From Planctomycetota bacterium (GTDB lineage Bacteria; Planctomycetota; Phycisphaerae; UBA1845; UTPLA1): DNA of 53,211 nucleotides. Of the stretch, positions 1 through 7,348 are shown in pieces. Both the position numbers and the translations under genes were made by a program. Positions within the stretch are counted from its first letter, which is position 1. Each line of letters opens with the position of its first letter. Under the pieces are notes generated by a model, which was not told where the DNA came from, searched no databases, and was given only the letters and a program-made list of their open reading frames with translations. Location of the stretch: the NCBI GenBank assembly GCA_016235815.1, contig JACRIM010000007.1, positions 1 to 53,211 on the forward strand, given 5' to 3'.

Positions 1-1
1 G

Positions 2-1594
2 CAGTGCGGCACAACCACGGCGACCGCCGAGGTTTGCGCGGGGTGGGTTTATCTGGTGGTCGCGCCGGCCAACGACTTTGGCGTGCCGTGCGGCAGTTTG
101 TATTACGCCACGCTCACCTGCAACACCACCGCCGCCGGCGAATGCTGCAAGGGCGACATGAACAACGACGGCGTTGTCGATGGACGCGACATTTTCCCGT
201 GGATTGATCAAGTGCTGCCGATCGCCGCCGGCGGCCATCCCGCGATGGAAATCGACCGCTCGATCGGCTGCTTTGATGTGCTTACCTGTCGCGGTGATGT
301 TGACAACGACTTTGCCGTGACGCTTGCCGACCTTGGCGGGTTTGTAACGCTGCTGCTCGATGGCGGAGCGTGCAATGCCACCGTATGTGGTGACTCAGCG
401 GCGTGTCACGTCGTCTCGGACAGCGATGCGGGCGTGGTGAGCGACTTGTCGACCGCCAACTCCGGCGCGGGCTTCCGCTGCGCTGATGATTTCAAGGTTA
501 CCTCTGGGAACAGCCTGTCGGAGATTTGCTGGTACGGCTTTTACTTCAACTTCACCAACGGGGCTCGGTGCGGCGTTCAATCCGGCGACTCGGCGGACCA
601 GTTCACCGTCACGATTTATGGCGATGCCTCGGGCCTGCCCGGCACGGTGATCTCCGGCCCGACGGCGCTCACCGCCGTAACCAAGACCGACACCGGCGTC
701 GAACTGGCCTATCTGCAAAGCCAGGTTCGCCGGTTCAAGTATGAAGCCACGCTGCCCTCGCCGGTGGCGGTCACGCCGGGGTCGTGCTACTGGATTGAAA
801 TTGTGAACCACACGAACGGGGCGTGCCAGTGGTTGTGGGAAACGTCAGCCCTTTCCGGCAACGGCGTGTGCGTGCAGAAGTCGGGCGCCGTGGCCGGCGC
901 GATGAACTGGTACAGCTTCGATCTTGCGGCGGATGACTTCGCCTTCTGTCTGCCCGGGCTGCGCATCGACAGCCAGGATTGCGGCCTGCCGCTGGGTCGC
1001 TGCTGCGTTTATCCGCCGATGGATCAGAACGGAACCTGCAGCATTCAAACCAAGCCTGTATGCGAAATCGTTCTTGGCGGCCTTTGGACGACGGGCGCCG
1101 ACTGTTCGGCCGGTTGTCCGATCAAGGGGGTAAACGACTTTTGCGCAAACGCTTTGCTGATCACCAGCGGTCCGATCTACAGCGGTTCGACCATTTACGC
1201 AACGATTGACGGTCCGGCGATGTCGTGCGAGACAAACTGCGGCAGCGGGTGCAACAGTGCAAACGATGTCTGGTACAAGTGGGTCGCGACGTTCAATGGA
1301 AACGCCACATTTACGATGTGCGATGCCTGGACCCCGGGCGCGCTCTTGAATGGTTTCCCTATTGACATCGATGATTATCGCTACGATTCAATTATGGTTG
1401 TTTATGACAATTGCCCCAACGCAGGTGGCAGCCAAGTCCCGGGTGGATGTAACGACGACTCGTGCAGTGCCGCTTCGGCCACTGTCTCGCAGGTCTCGAT
1501 GACAACCGCTTTGGCCGGACGCACCTACTGGATTCGGATTTCCGGCTGGCAGGGTGCCAACGGACAATTCGTGCTTCGCGTGAATCAACCGTAG
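2..1594 (+). CDS. Secreted dockerin-type planctomycete protein, 5' truncated
   Basis: The frame is open from base 2, so the start lies outside the window; 530 residues remain. Two dockerin-like Ca-binding loops (GDMNNDGVVDGRD and GDVDNDFAVTLAD, about nt 150-370) come first, which is odd because these modules usually end a protein. A beta-rich domain follows (about nt 430-970). Next is a Cys-rich segment beginning GRCCVYPP, a type of element I associate with planctomycete secreted proteins. The last domain starts at GVNDFCANALLI and resembles bacterial pre-peptidase C-terminal domains. The many cysteines suggest an extracytoplasmic protein. There is no C-terminal sorting signal: it ends VLRVNQP. 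The exact function is unknown. Confidence 0.75.
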   Translation, partial: QCGTTTATAEVCAGWVYLVVAPANDFGVPCGSLYYATLTCNTTAAGECCKGDMNNDGVVDGRDIFPWIDQVLPIAAGGHPAMEIDRSIGCFDVLTCRGDVDNDFAVTLADLGGFVTLLLDGGACNATVCGDSAACHVVSDSDAGVVSDLSTANSGAGFRCADDFKVTSGNSLSEICWYGFYFNFTNGARCGVQSGDSADQFTVTIYGDASGLPGTVISGPTALTAVTKTDTGVELAYLQSQVRRFKYEATLPSPVAVTPGSCYWIEIVNHTNGACQWLWETSALSGNGVCVQKSGAVAGAMNWYSFDLAADDFAFCLPGLRIDSQDCGLPLGRCCVYPPMDQNGTCSIQTKPVCEIVLGGLWTTGADCSAGCPIKGVNDFCANALLITSGPIYSGSTIYATIDGPAMSCETNCGSGCNSANDVWYKWVATFNGNATFTMCDAWTPGALLNGFPIDIDDYRYDSIMVVYDNCPNAGGSQVPGGCNDDSCSAASATVSQVSMTTALAGRTYWIRISGWQGANGQFVLRVNQP

Positions 1595-1815
1595 TGCCGA
1601 TTGAAAGCAGCGACAGACTGCGAACGGTCGGCGTCTGAGGCGCGCGGTATTGGGACTCACGGGGGGATGGGCCGCAGGGTTTGCGCGGTGGCGATTGCCC
1701 GATTGTCGCGGTGGGCTGTTTAACCTAAACCCGAAAACTATCACTCCGATAAGAGGTCGGACTCCGACCCGTTTCGATGGCGAGACGGCGGGGTTTTGCA
1801 CGGATGCAGCCTCTT

Positions 1816-2727
1816 ATGCGAACGGATTTATATTCACTGGTTCGATTCGTTCACACGGGTCGTACGTTGCCGGCGGGACTTGCTTGTGATGGAACCCGCT
1901 CCCTCACGGTCGCGGCTCTGATACGAACCCGCTTCCTTACGGTCGCGGCTCTGAAGGGCGCGGCTGTGATGTGTGTTGTCTTGCTGCCACTCGTGGGCTG
2001 TGTTGAGTTGCCGCCGCCGGCGCGGGAGCAGCTTGGCGAGGCGGAGAAGGATTTCCGCAATCGCGAATACAAGAGCGCGGCGACGAAGCTCGACGACATC
2101 CTCCGTGCCTACCCCGAGTATCAACAGTCGGCCGAGGCGTATTACCTTCGCGCGCAGGTTCGTGCCCAGCAGAACAACAAGGTCGGGGCGCTGACCGACG
2201 CCAAGAAGTGCATCAGCCTGTCGCAGAACAGCGACCTCTCGGCGCGGGCCAATGCAACGGCCGGCGCGATGTGCTACGAGGCGGGCAACCACAAAGACGC
2301 GATCCATTTCTTTGAAGCAGCACTGAAGAAGCTGCCGGAGACTCCGCCGGCGGATCTGGTTCACTTCCGTTACGCAACGTCGCTGCAGCGCATCGGCGAG
2401 TGGCGAAAGTGCCGGCCGCAGTACGCGATTGTTTTTCAACGTTACCCCGGAAGTTCACTGGCGAATCAGGCGCGGCTGATGTTTGAGTGGCCGTGGGATT
2501 ACTACGTGATTCAGTGCGGGGCGTTTCGTGAGGCGTCGTCGGCCAACAAGCTGGCGCAGAAGCTGCAGGGCAACGGCGTTTCGGCGCGCGTGGAGCAGCG
2601 GCAGCGGCTCGGCGAGACGGTTCATGCGGTGTGCGTGGGCAGTTACCCCAAATACGAACTCGCGCAGGAGGCCTTGCGCACGGTGAAGGCACGATCCCCC
2701 GGGGCGACGATTGAACCGGGGATTTGA
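1816..2727 (+). CDS. TPR-SPOR lipoprotein
   Basis: A hydrophobic stretch ends in a lipobox (LPLVGC, Cys codon at 1999), so the mature protein is probably lipid-anchored. Tetratricopeptide-like helical repeats follow (about nt 2030-2480, motifs such as EYKSAATKLDDIL and HKDAIHFFEAALK). The C-terminus is a SPOR domain (from YYVIQCGAFREASSANKLAQ), a family that binds denuded peptidoglycan glycan strands. The start is uncertain. ATG 1816 has no clear Shine-Dalgarno and gives a 61-residue leader made partly of the 33-nt repeat. GTG 1966 has AAGGG 7 nt upstream but would leave a very short signal. The gene ends 22 nt before the Wza-like gene, so a role in envelope assembly of the polysaccharide system is plausible. 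Confidence 0.75.
   Translation: MRTDLYSLVRFVHTGRTLPAGLACDGTRSLTVAALIRTRFLTVAALKGAAVMCVVLLPLVGCVELPPPAREQLGEAEKDFRNREYKSAATKLDDILRAYPEYQQSAEAYYLRAQVRAQQNNKVGALTDAKKCISLSQNSDLSARANATAGAMCYEAGNHKDAIHFFEAALKKLPETPPADLVHFRYATSLQRIGEWRKCRPQYAIVFQRYPGSSLANQARLMFEWPWDYYVIQCGAFREASSANKLAQKLQGNGVSARVEQRQRLGETVHAVCVGSYPKYELAQEALRTVKARSPGATIEPGI
1892..1955 (+). repeat. Two direct copies of a 31-33 nt dispersed-type repeat
   Basis: Two copies begin at 1892 and 1925, exactly 33 nt apart. Both contain ACGGTCGCGGCTCTGA and start GAACCCGCT; they differ at a few positions. Because the period is 11 codons, the frame of the next gene passes through both copies, giving a repeated TVAAL motif. The two copies lie just before the lipoprotein signal of that gene. 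Confidence 0.75.
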
Positions 2728-2749
2728 GAGCGATTACGAGGAGACTCGG

Positions 2750-3913
2750 ATGACGTCGATATTTAGAAACACGTTCATTATCACGGCCGCGACCATCGCG
2801 ATCGGCGCGGGATGTTCGCGAACCGAGCATCACATTCCGGATTCGGCGCCGCCCGAGCCGCCGGCGATTTATCAGCCGGTGTCGAATGCACAGGGGATTC
2901 CGGAGTCGCTTCTGGATCGTCAGCCGTATCGGCTGTCGCCGGGCGACGTGCTGGAAATCATTTATCAGGTGAAGAACATCGTTTCGGAGACTCCGTACGA
3001 GTTGAAGATCGAGGACATCATCAAGCTGCAGTTCCCGTATCAGGATCGCTTCGATCAGAAGCTGACGGTGCAGGGCGACGGCAATATTCGATGCCTGCTC
3101 CTCGGCCAGGTGCGCGCGGCGGGCCGGACGTCGAACGATCTCGAAGAACAGCTTCGCAAGGGTTACTCGCGTTACATCAAAGAGCCGGAAGTGACGGTCG
3201 TGGTGGAAGCGGCGAACCAGAAGATCACTGAATTGAAGAAGGCGATTACGACGGCCCCCCGCGGTCAGTCGCGTTTGGTGCCGGTGAAGCCGGACGGGAC
3301 GATCGACCTGCCGTATGTGGGCGAAGTTCTGGTGGCGGGGCGGACGGTGAATCAGGCGAAGAAGCTGCTCGACAAGCTGTATGTTGAGAATGATTTGCAG
3401 GAAGTTGAAGTGACGGTGCAGACGCTGGAGTTCGCGCCGAAGAATATCTTTGTGATGGGCGAGGTGATGTCGCCGGGATCGTTCCAGTCTGCGTCTCCAG
3501 TGACTCTGATGCAGGCGATGATCCGCTGCGGCGGTCCGAACGTGCGGGCGGAGAAGTCGAAGATTTTGCTGATTCGTCGGCAATATCTGCCGCTTCCGCA
3601 GGCGATTGTGTTTGACATGAATCATCTGCTAACGGCGACGACGGCATCGCCGGAAGGACGGGTGCCCAAGGGCAGCGAATTCCGATGGGATATGTATCTG
3701 GCGGACGGGGACATTGTCTATGTTCCGCCGACATCGCTGGCGCAGGCGACGGACTGGATCGACCAGGTCTTTACCCGCGGCGTGCGTGCGGTGTTCCCGT
3801 ACAGCGGAGTCGTGGGCATGAACTTCGGCTACCAGACTTATCAGGCGCCGTCGGGTATTACGACGCAGCAGGCGCCGGGATGGCCGAACTTTAATGCTCA
3901 GGTTGGCCCGTGA
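2750..3913 (+). CDS. Wza-like polysaccharide export lipoprotein
   Basis: ATG 2750 is preceded by GAGGAG with good spacing. The N-terminus is a lipoprotein signal ending IAIGAGC. A Poly_export domain starts at RLSPGDVLEIIYQV (about residue 60). SLBB-type beta-grasp segments follow, with VGEVLVAGRTVNQAKKLL and the hallmark VMGEVMSPGSFQ about residue 235. The family forms outer-membrane or periplasmic rings through which capsular polysaccharide leaves the cell. At 387 residues it is in the usual size range. It is the last gene before a repeat block and an intrinsic terminator, so it is probably cotranscribed with the TPR-SPOR lipoprotein and not with the Wzz-like gene downstream. Confidence 0.9.
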   Translation: MTSIFRNTFIITAATIAIGAGCSRTEHHIPDSAPPEPPAIYQPVSNAQGIPESLLDRQPYRLSPGDVLEIIYQVKNIVSETPYELKIEDIIKLQFPYQDRFDQKLTVQGDGNIRCLLLGQVRAAGRTSNDLEEQLRKGYSRYIKEPEVTVVVEAANQKITELKKAITTAPRGQSRLVPVKPDGTIDLPYVGEVLVAGRTVNQAKKLLDKLYVENDLQEVEVTVQTLEFAPKNIFVMGEVMSPGSFQSASPVTLMQAMIRCGGPNVRAEKSKILLIRRQYLPLPQAIVFDMNHLLTATTASPEGRVPKGSEFRWDMYLADGDIVYVPPTSLAQATDWIDQVFTRGVRAVFPYSGVVGMNFGYQTYQAPSGITTQQAPGWPNFNAQVGP

Positions 3914-4067
3914 CACAGGTTGGAAACCTGTGCCACAGATCACAGGTTGGAAACCTGTGCCACAGATCACAGGTTGGAAACCTGTGATACAGCTCACAGG
4001 TTGGAAACCTGTGCCACAGATCTCAGGTTGGAAACCTGTGATACAGCTCACAGGTTGAAAACCTGTG
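3914..4067 (+). repeat. Six-copy array of a 19-nt hairpin with 27-nt period
   Basis: Six copies of CACAGGTTGGAAACCTGTG start at 3914, 3941, 3968, 3995, 4022 and 4049, exactly 27 nt apart. Each can fold into an 8-bp stem with a 3-nt loop. The 8-nt linkers are of two types (CCACAGAT and ATACAGCT). Copy 5 has one arm mismatch, and copy 6 has a loop change. The array begins directly after the stop codon of the Wza-like gene. With a 9-codon period it leaves a stop-free frame, which I do not regard as a gene. Confidence 0.95.
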
Positions 4068-4090
4068 CCACAGTGCATCGACTAATAGTT

Positions 4091-4182
4091 GGTGCCACAA
4101 ATGGTGTGCCACAAATGGTGTGCCGCAAATGGTGTGCCACAAATGGTGTGCCACAAATGGTGCGCCATAAATGGTGCACCAC
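4091..4182 (+). repeat. 14-nt tandem repeat (GGTGTGCCACAAAT)
   Basis: About six and a half units of GGTGTGCCACAAAT are stacked head to tail. The first unit is shortened to 12 nt and the last ends in GGTGCACCAC. Single substitutions (GCCGC, GCGCC, CCATAAAT) mark older units. It lies between the hairpin array and the terminator, and no gene is visible in it. Confidence 0.9.
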
Positions 4183-4185
4183 ACC

Positions 4186-4207
4186 GGTGGGTTGAGGACA
4201 ACCCACC
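4186..4207. repeat. Perfect 9-bp hairpin, loop AGGA
   Basis: GGTGGGTTG pairs with CAACCCACC across a 4-nt loop. It lacks a T-run, so it is more likely another intergenic repeat than a terminator by itself. Confidence 0.7.
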
Positions 4208-4225
4208 CTACACATGCAAGACAGG

Positions 4226-4266
4226 GATCGGCGCACTCGGGCGAGCCGGGTGCGCCGGTCCTTTTT
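4226..4266 (+). terminator. Intrinsic terminator after the Wza-like gene
   Basis: GGCGCAC (4230-4236) pairs with GTGCGCC (4250-4256), with an inner CGG/CCG extension, and is followed by CTTTTTC. This ends the transcript of the lipoprotein and Wza-like genes and implies a separate promoter for the Wzz-like gene. The rest of the gap up to 4359 shows no gene. Confidence 0.75.
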
Positions 4267-4359
4267 CGGTTGCGTTTGATGTGGGGACGCCGGGCAGGGA
4301 TGCCGGGCGTTTGATGGAAGCAGCGGCCGCGTGAGACGCGGCAACATGGTGGTGAGGAC

Positions 4360-6015
4360 ATGGATTCATACGGAACACGCTCTCTTCGTGAAATCGTCCG
4401 CATTCTTTTTTCGCACTGGTTCATGATGCTGGTGATCCTCGCGGTGGGCGGGGGCGGCACGTGGTATGTGTGTGAGAACTGGGCCCCGCGGAAGTATCGC
4501 AGCCAGGTAAGCCTGATCTACAAGCGGCCGGCCAACAAGAACCCGATCAACTCCGACGTGGTCGGCGAGCGTGCCCTCGAAGTCTTCGTAAAGTCTCAAC
4601 AACAAGTGTTGATGTCCGATCTCGTTCTCGCCCGGGCCAAGGTTATTGCAGAAGATCCCACGCTTCGAAAGCGCTGGTATGAGCTGCGCGCGGTGTGGGA
4701 AGAGGCCCAACAGGTGGCCGGCGGCGCGGTGTCCGACTCCCGGCAGGCGATTGACGAGTTTCTGTCCACCGAGGGCGTTACCAAGAAGGTCGCGGCCTTA
4801 ATGGGGCACGAGGCGGGCAAGACGGTTTCAAGTTCATCCAGCAAGCAAACGGAACTGGTTGACTTTCGAAAGTCCATCAAGCTTGAAACGCCCGGTGGTG
4901 AACAGGTCGGCATGACCGAGACGTTTATGATCACGGTGGATCAGCCGGGTGAACGAACCGGGGACTCCTACAAGCGTGCCTATTACGCGGCTGATCTTGT
5001 GGCGGACATGTACATCGTCCGCTACCAGGAGCTTCAGCGTCTACAAAACGATCCGGCGCTTCGCGTGATGGAGGATGTCGTGTCCAAATTCGGGGTGGAA
5101 CTGGAGGCTCGGCGAAAGGCGTACGACGACTTCATTCAGGAAAACGTGGCCGATATCACCGGACTTGAGCAGCTACTCAAGAGTGGCACCGAGCAGGGGT
5201 ACCAGATCATCCTCTCCGAAGTCCGCAAGAATGATGCCACACTCAGCCTTGATCTCGCCAAGGATCAGGCCAACTACGATGCCATTCGGAAGGTTTTGCC
5301 GGAGAAGGCCTTCGAGGCGGGCTTCATTGCCACGCTTCCGGATGATCTTGTCGGCTCGCTGGTTGATGCCGTGGCGGCTGAGTTCATGCGCGACGACACG
5401 GGCTTTGTTGAGATGACGAAAAATCTGGCGAATCTGGAGACGAAGCGCGCCCGCGTGGAGTCGCAGTTTCTCGAAGAGAGCAAGGATTTGCAATACATTC
5501 GCGAGCAGATCAGCCGGCTGAAGAAGCAGATGCTATCGCAGGTTGTGGCCTACGCTCGCGGCCTTGAATTGCGCGTGGCCTCCCGACGGCAACAGAAACT
5601 CAAGAACGACGAGCTTGTTGCGCGTTACACGAAGGATCTCAGCAAAGTCCAGGCGAAGCTCGCCTCCTACGCGCGGCTCAAGAACGATTTCGAAGTTGCT
5701 CAAAAGCAGATGGAGCGATTGGAGCAGGACAAGATTGACGCCATGGCCAATCGGCTGCGGGCCCGTGAGGCCGTCACCATCAATAAACTCGATCAGGCCT
5801 CTATGCCCGATATCGAACGGCCGGTCGTGCCACTGACGATCATCTACACGATCGTGGCGTGCGCCGTGAGTCTGTTGCTTGGCGTGACGCTGGCGTTCCT
5901 GGCGGACCATTTCGACCACACGTTACGCTCGGCGGTCGATGCAGAGCGGTATCTGGGCGTGCCGGTGGTGGGGTCGGTGAAGAAGCGGGGGCGTCGGATC
6001 GTGTTGTCGTCGTAG
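4360..6015 (+). CDS. Wzz-like polysaccharide chain-length determinant
   Basis: 551 residues; the ATG has GGTGAGG just upstream. The layout is that of polysaccharide co-polymerases: a transmembrane segment near residues 20-38 (HWFMMLVILAVGG), a long charged periplasmic region with predicted coiled coil (about 190-480), and a second membrane segment near 490-515 (IVACAVSLLLGVTLAFLADH). A short cytoplasmic tail contains YLGVPVVGSV, the piece that in Wzc-type proteins leads into the kinase. Here the kinase-like domain is a separate gene 223 nt downstream. The protein is expected to set polymer length together with the ligase/polymerase and ATPase genes that follow. Confidence 0.85.
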   Translation: MDSYGTRSLREIVRILFSHWFMMLVILAVGGGGTWYVCENWAPRKYRSQVSLIYKRPANKNPINSDVVGERALEVFVKSQQQVLMSDLVLARAKVIAEDPTLRKRWYELRAVWEEAQQVAGGAVSDSRQAIDEFLSTEGVTKKVAALMGHEAGKTVSSSSSKQTELVDFRKSIKLETPGGEQVGMTETFMITVDQPGERTGDSYKRAYYAADLVADMYIVRYQELQRLQNDPALRVMEDVVSKFGVELEARRKAYDDFIQENVADITGLEQLLKSGTEQGYQIILSEVRKNDATLSLDLAKDQANYDAIRKVLPEKAFEAGFIATLPDDLVGSLVDAVAAEFMRDDTGFVEMTKNLANLETKRARVESQFLEESKDLQYIREQISRLKKQMLSQVVAYARGLELRVASRRQQKLKNDELVARYTKDLSKVQAKLASYARLKNDFEVAQKQMERLEQDKIDAMANRLRAREAVTINKLDQASMPDIERPVVPLTIIYTIVACAVSLLLGVTLAFLADHFDHTLRSAVDAERYLGVPVVGSVKKRGRRIVLSS

Positions 6016-6238
6016 ATTGCCTCGGTGCAAAGTCGATTGTGTCGCGGCCGAAACGGGTTGAGTGCAACGCTTGACCAGATCGGGGCAGTGCGCAGAAACC
6101 GCCGACGTGCTGCAGTTCCCTTTCATTCCTCGGCACGCGTGATTCACGAACGCATGATCGGGTCGTATGATGCCGATAACGAGTAACGGACCGTGTGCCG
6201 GATAGGCTGGAAGGCCTCGTTCCGCGGAGTAACGCCGT

Positions 6239-7219
6239 TTGGCTGACAACCCGTTTAACCCCTCTTCCGATCCTCGCAAGCCGGGGGACGATGCGCAGCC
6301 GCCGAAGCCGGAGCAGATCTGGCCTCCGCCGGAGCCGAAGCCTCCCAGGAAACCGGCGGGCGATGAGGGGCCGGTCGATCTGACCTGGGACGACGAAGTC
6401 GAAAAGATTGACGAAGCCATCGACGAGATTCGCAAGATCAACGGCGGCGAGGACACAGACGACGAGATTTCCGTTTCGCCGCTGGGAGTGGTGGAGGATG
6501 AGTTGCCGGATGAGCCGGTGACGGGCGGGCATTCGCCGATCGGCCACGGGTCGAGTTCCAAGAGCAATTGTCGCGTACGCCCGCAGTCGGCACCGGAGAT
6601 CGGTCAGCTCTGGGGGAGCATTTTCTTTTCCGCGGAGCAGGCGGCGCCGAAAGCGGTGGTGGTGACGGCGGCGCGGCGCGGCGATGGCGCTACGCAAATC
6701 GCGACGTCGCTGGCGATCGTGGGGGCCGAGGCGAACCGCGAACTTTCGATTTGCCTGGTAGATTTCAATATTCGCAAGCCGGGTGTGGCAAACGTACTGG
6801 GCATTTCTCCGAATCATGGATTAACGGATGTGCTGAACGGGACCTGTTCGCTGGAGGCGGCGATGCACGCGCTCGTCTTGAAGAATGGGAACACGCTGAA
6901 TGTGCTGGCGGCGGGGCCGCTGGCAGAGCAGCCGCTGGGAATGCTGAAGAGCCGGCAGGTCAAGGCGCTGTTGTCGCAGTTGCGCGAGCGATTCGACCAT
7001 ACGATCATTGATACGGCGAGCGCGAATGCCTATCCCGATGCACAGGTGCTGGGGTCGCAAGTGGACGGGGCGCTGCTGGTCGTGCGAGCCTCAGAGACGC
7101 CGCGCGAGACGGTGGCGGAGGCGAAAAAGCGGCTGGACTTCGCGGGAGTGCGGTGTCTTGGGCTGGTGTTGAATCAGCGCAGCGATCCCATTCCGAGCCT
7201 GTTGTATCGCATGACATAA
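6239..7219 (+). CDS. CpsD/Wzc-type ATPase with abnormal P-loop
   Basis: 326 residues; TTG start with GGAG 9-10 nt upstream. The first 110 residues are acidic and proline-rich, probably disordered. From about residue 120 the fold is that of BY-kinase or MinD/ParA-like ATPases: a Walker A region, Walker A' (LSICLVDFNIRKPG) and Walker B (FDHTIIDTASAN). The Walker A reads RRGDGATQ, so the lysine of the usual GxGK[ST] is Ala. There is no Tyr-rich C-terminal tail; only one Tyr lies near the end (LLYRMT). It may be a partner of the Wzz-like protein that binds nucleotide weakly or not at all, or uses the Arg before the loop. Cytoplasmic, membrane-associated through its partner. Confidence 0.75.
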   Translation: MADNPFNPSSDPRKPGDDAQPPKPEQIWPPPEPKPPRKPAGDEGPVDLTWDDEVEKIDEAIDEIRKINGGEDTDDEISVSPLGVVEDELPDEPVTGGHSPIGHGSSSKSNCRVRPQSAPEIGQLWGSIFFSAEQAAPKAVVVTAARRGDGATQIATSLAIVGAEANRELSICLVDFNIRKPGVANVLGISPNHGLTDVLNGTCSLEAAMHALVLKNGNTLNVLAAGPLAEQPLGMLKSRQVKALLSQLRERFDHTIIDTASANAYPDAQVLGSQVDGALLVVRASETPRETVAEAKKRLDFAGVRCLGLVLNQRSDPIPSLLYRMT

Positions 7220-7348
7220 TCGGGGCGATGTCGCCGCGATTGTTGCCGATCCGCGGGTCATCCATCATCAAATCTGTTCTATTGTGCGGCCAACGCCGAT
7301 GTTTTCTTAGGCGGTCTGTCGCCGTTTACGAAAGCCCTCGGGAACGCC

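Noticed and set aside
2213-3625. 470-codon minus-strand frame
   Set aside because: It is antisense to the Wza-like gene; composition is Arg/His-rich shadow sequence.
3914-4067. CRISPR-like array
   Set aside because: Repeats are 19-nt hairpins separated by only 8 nt, the linkers are themselves repeated, and no cas gene is present.
3920-4195. Open frame of 91 codons with RLETC repeats
   Set aside because: It is a by-product of the 27-nt and 14-nt arrays, without ribosome site or conserved content.
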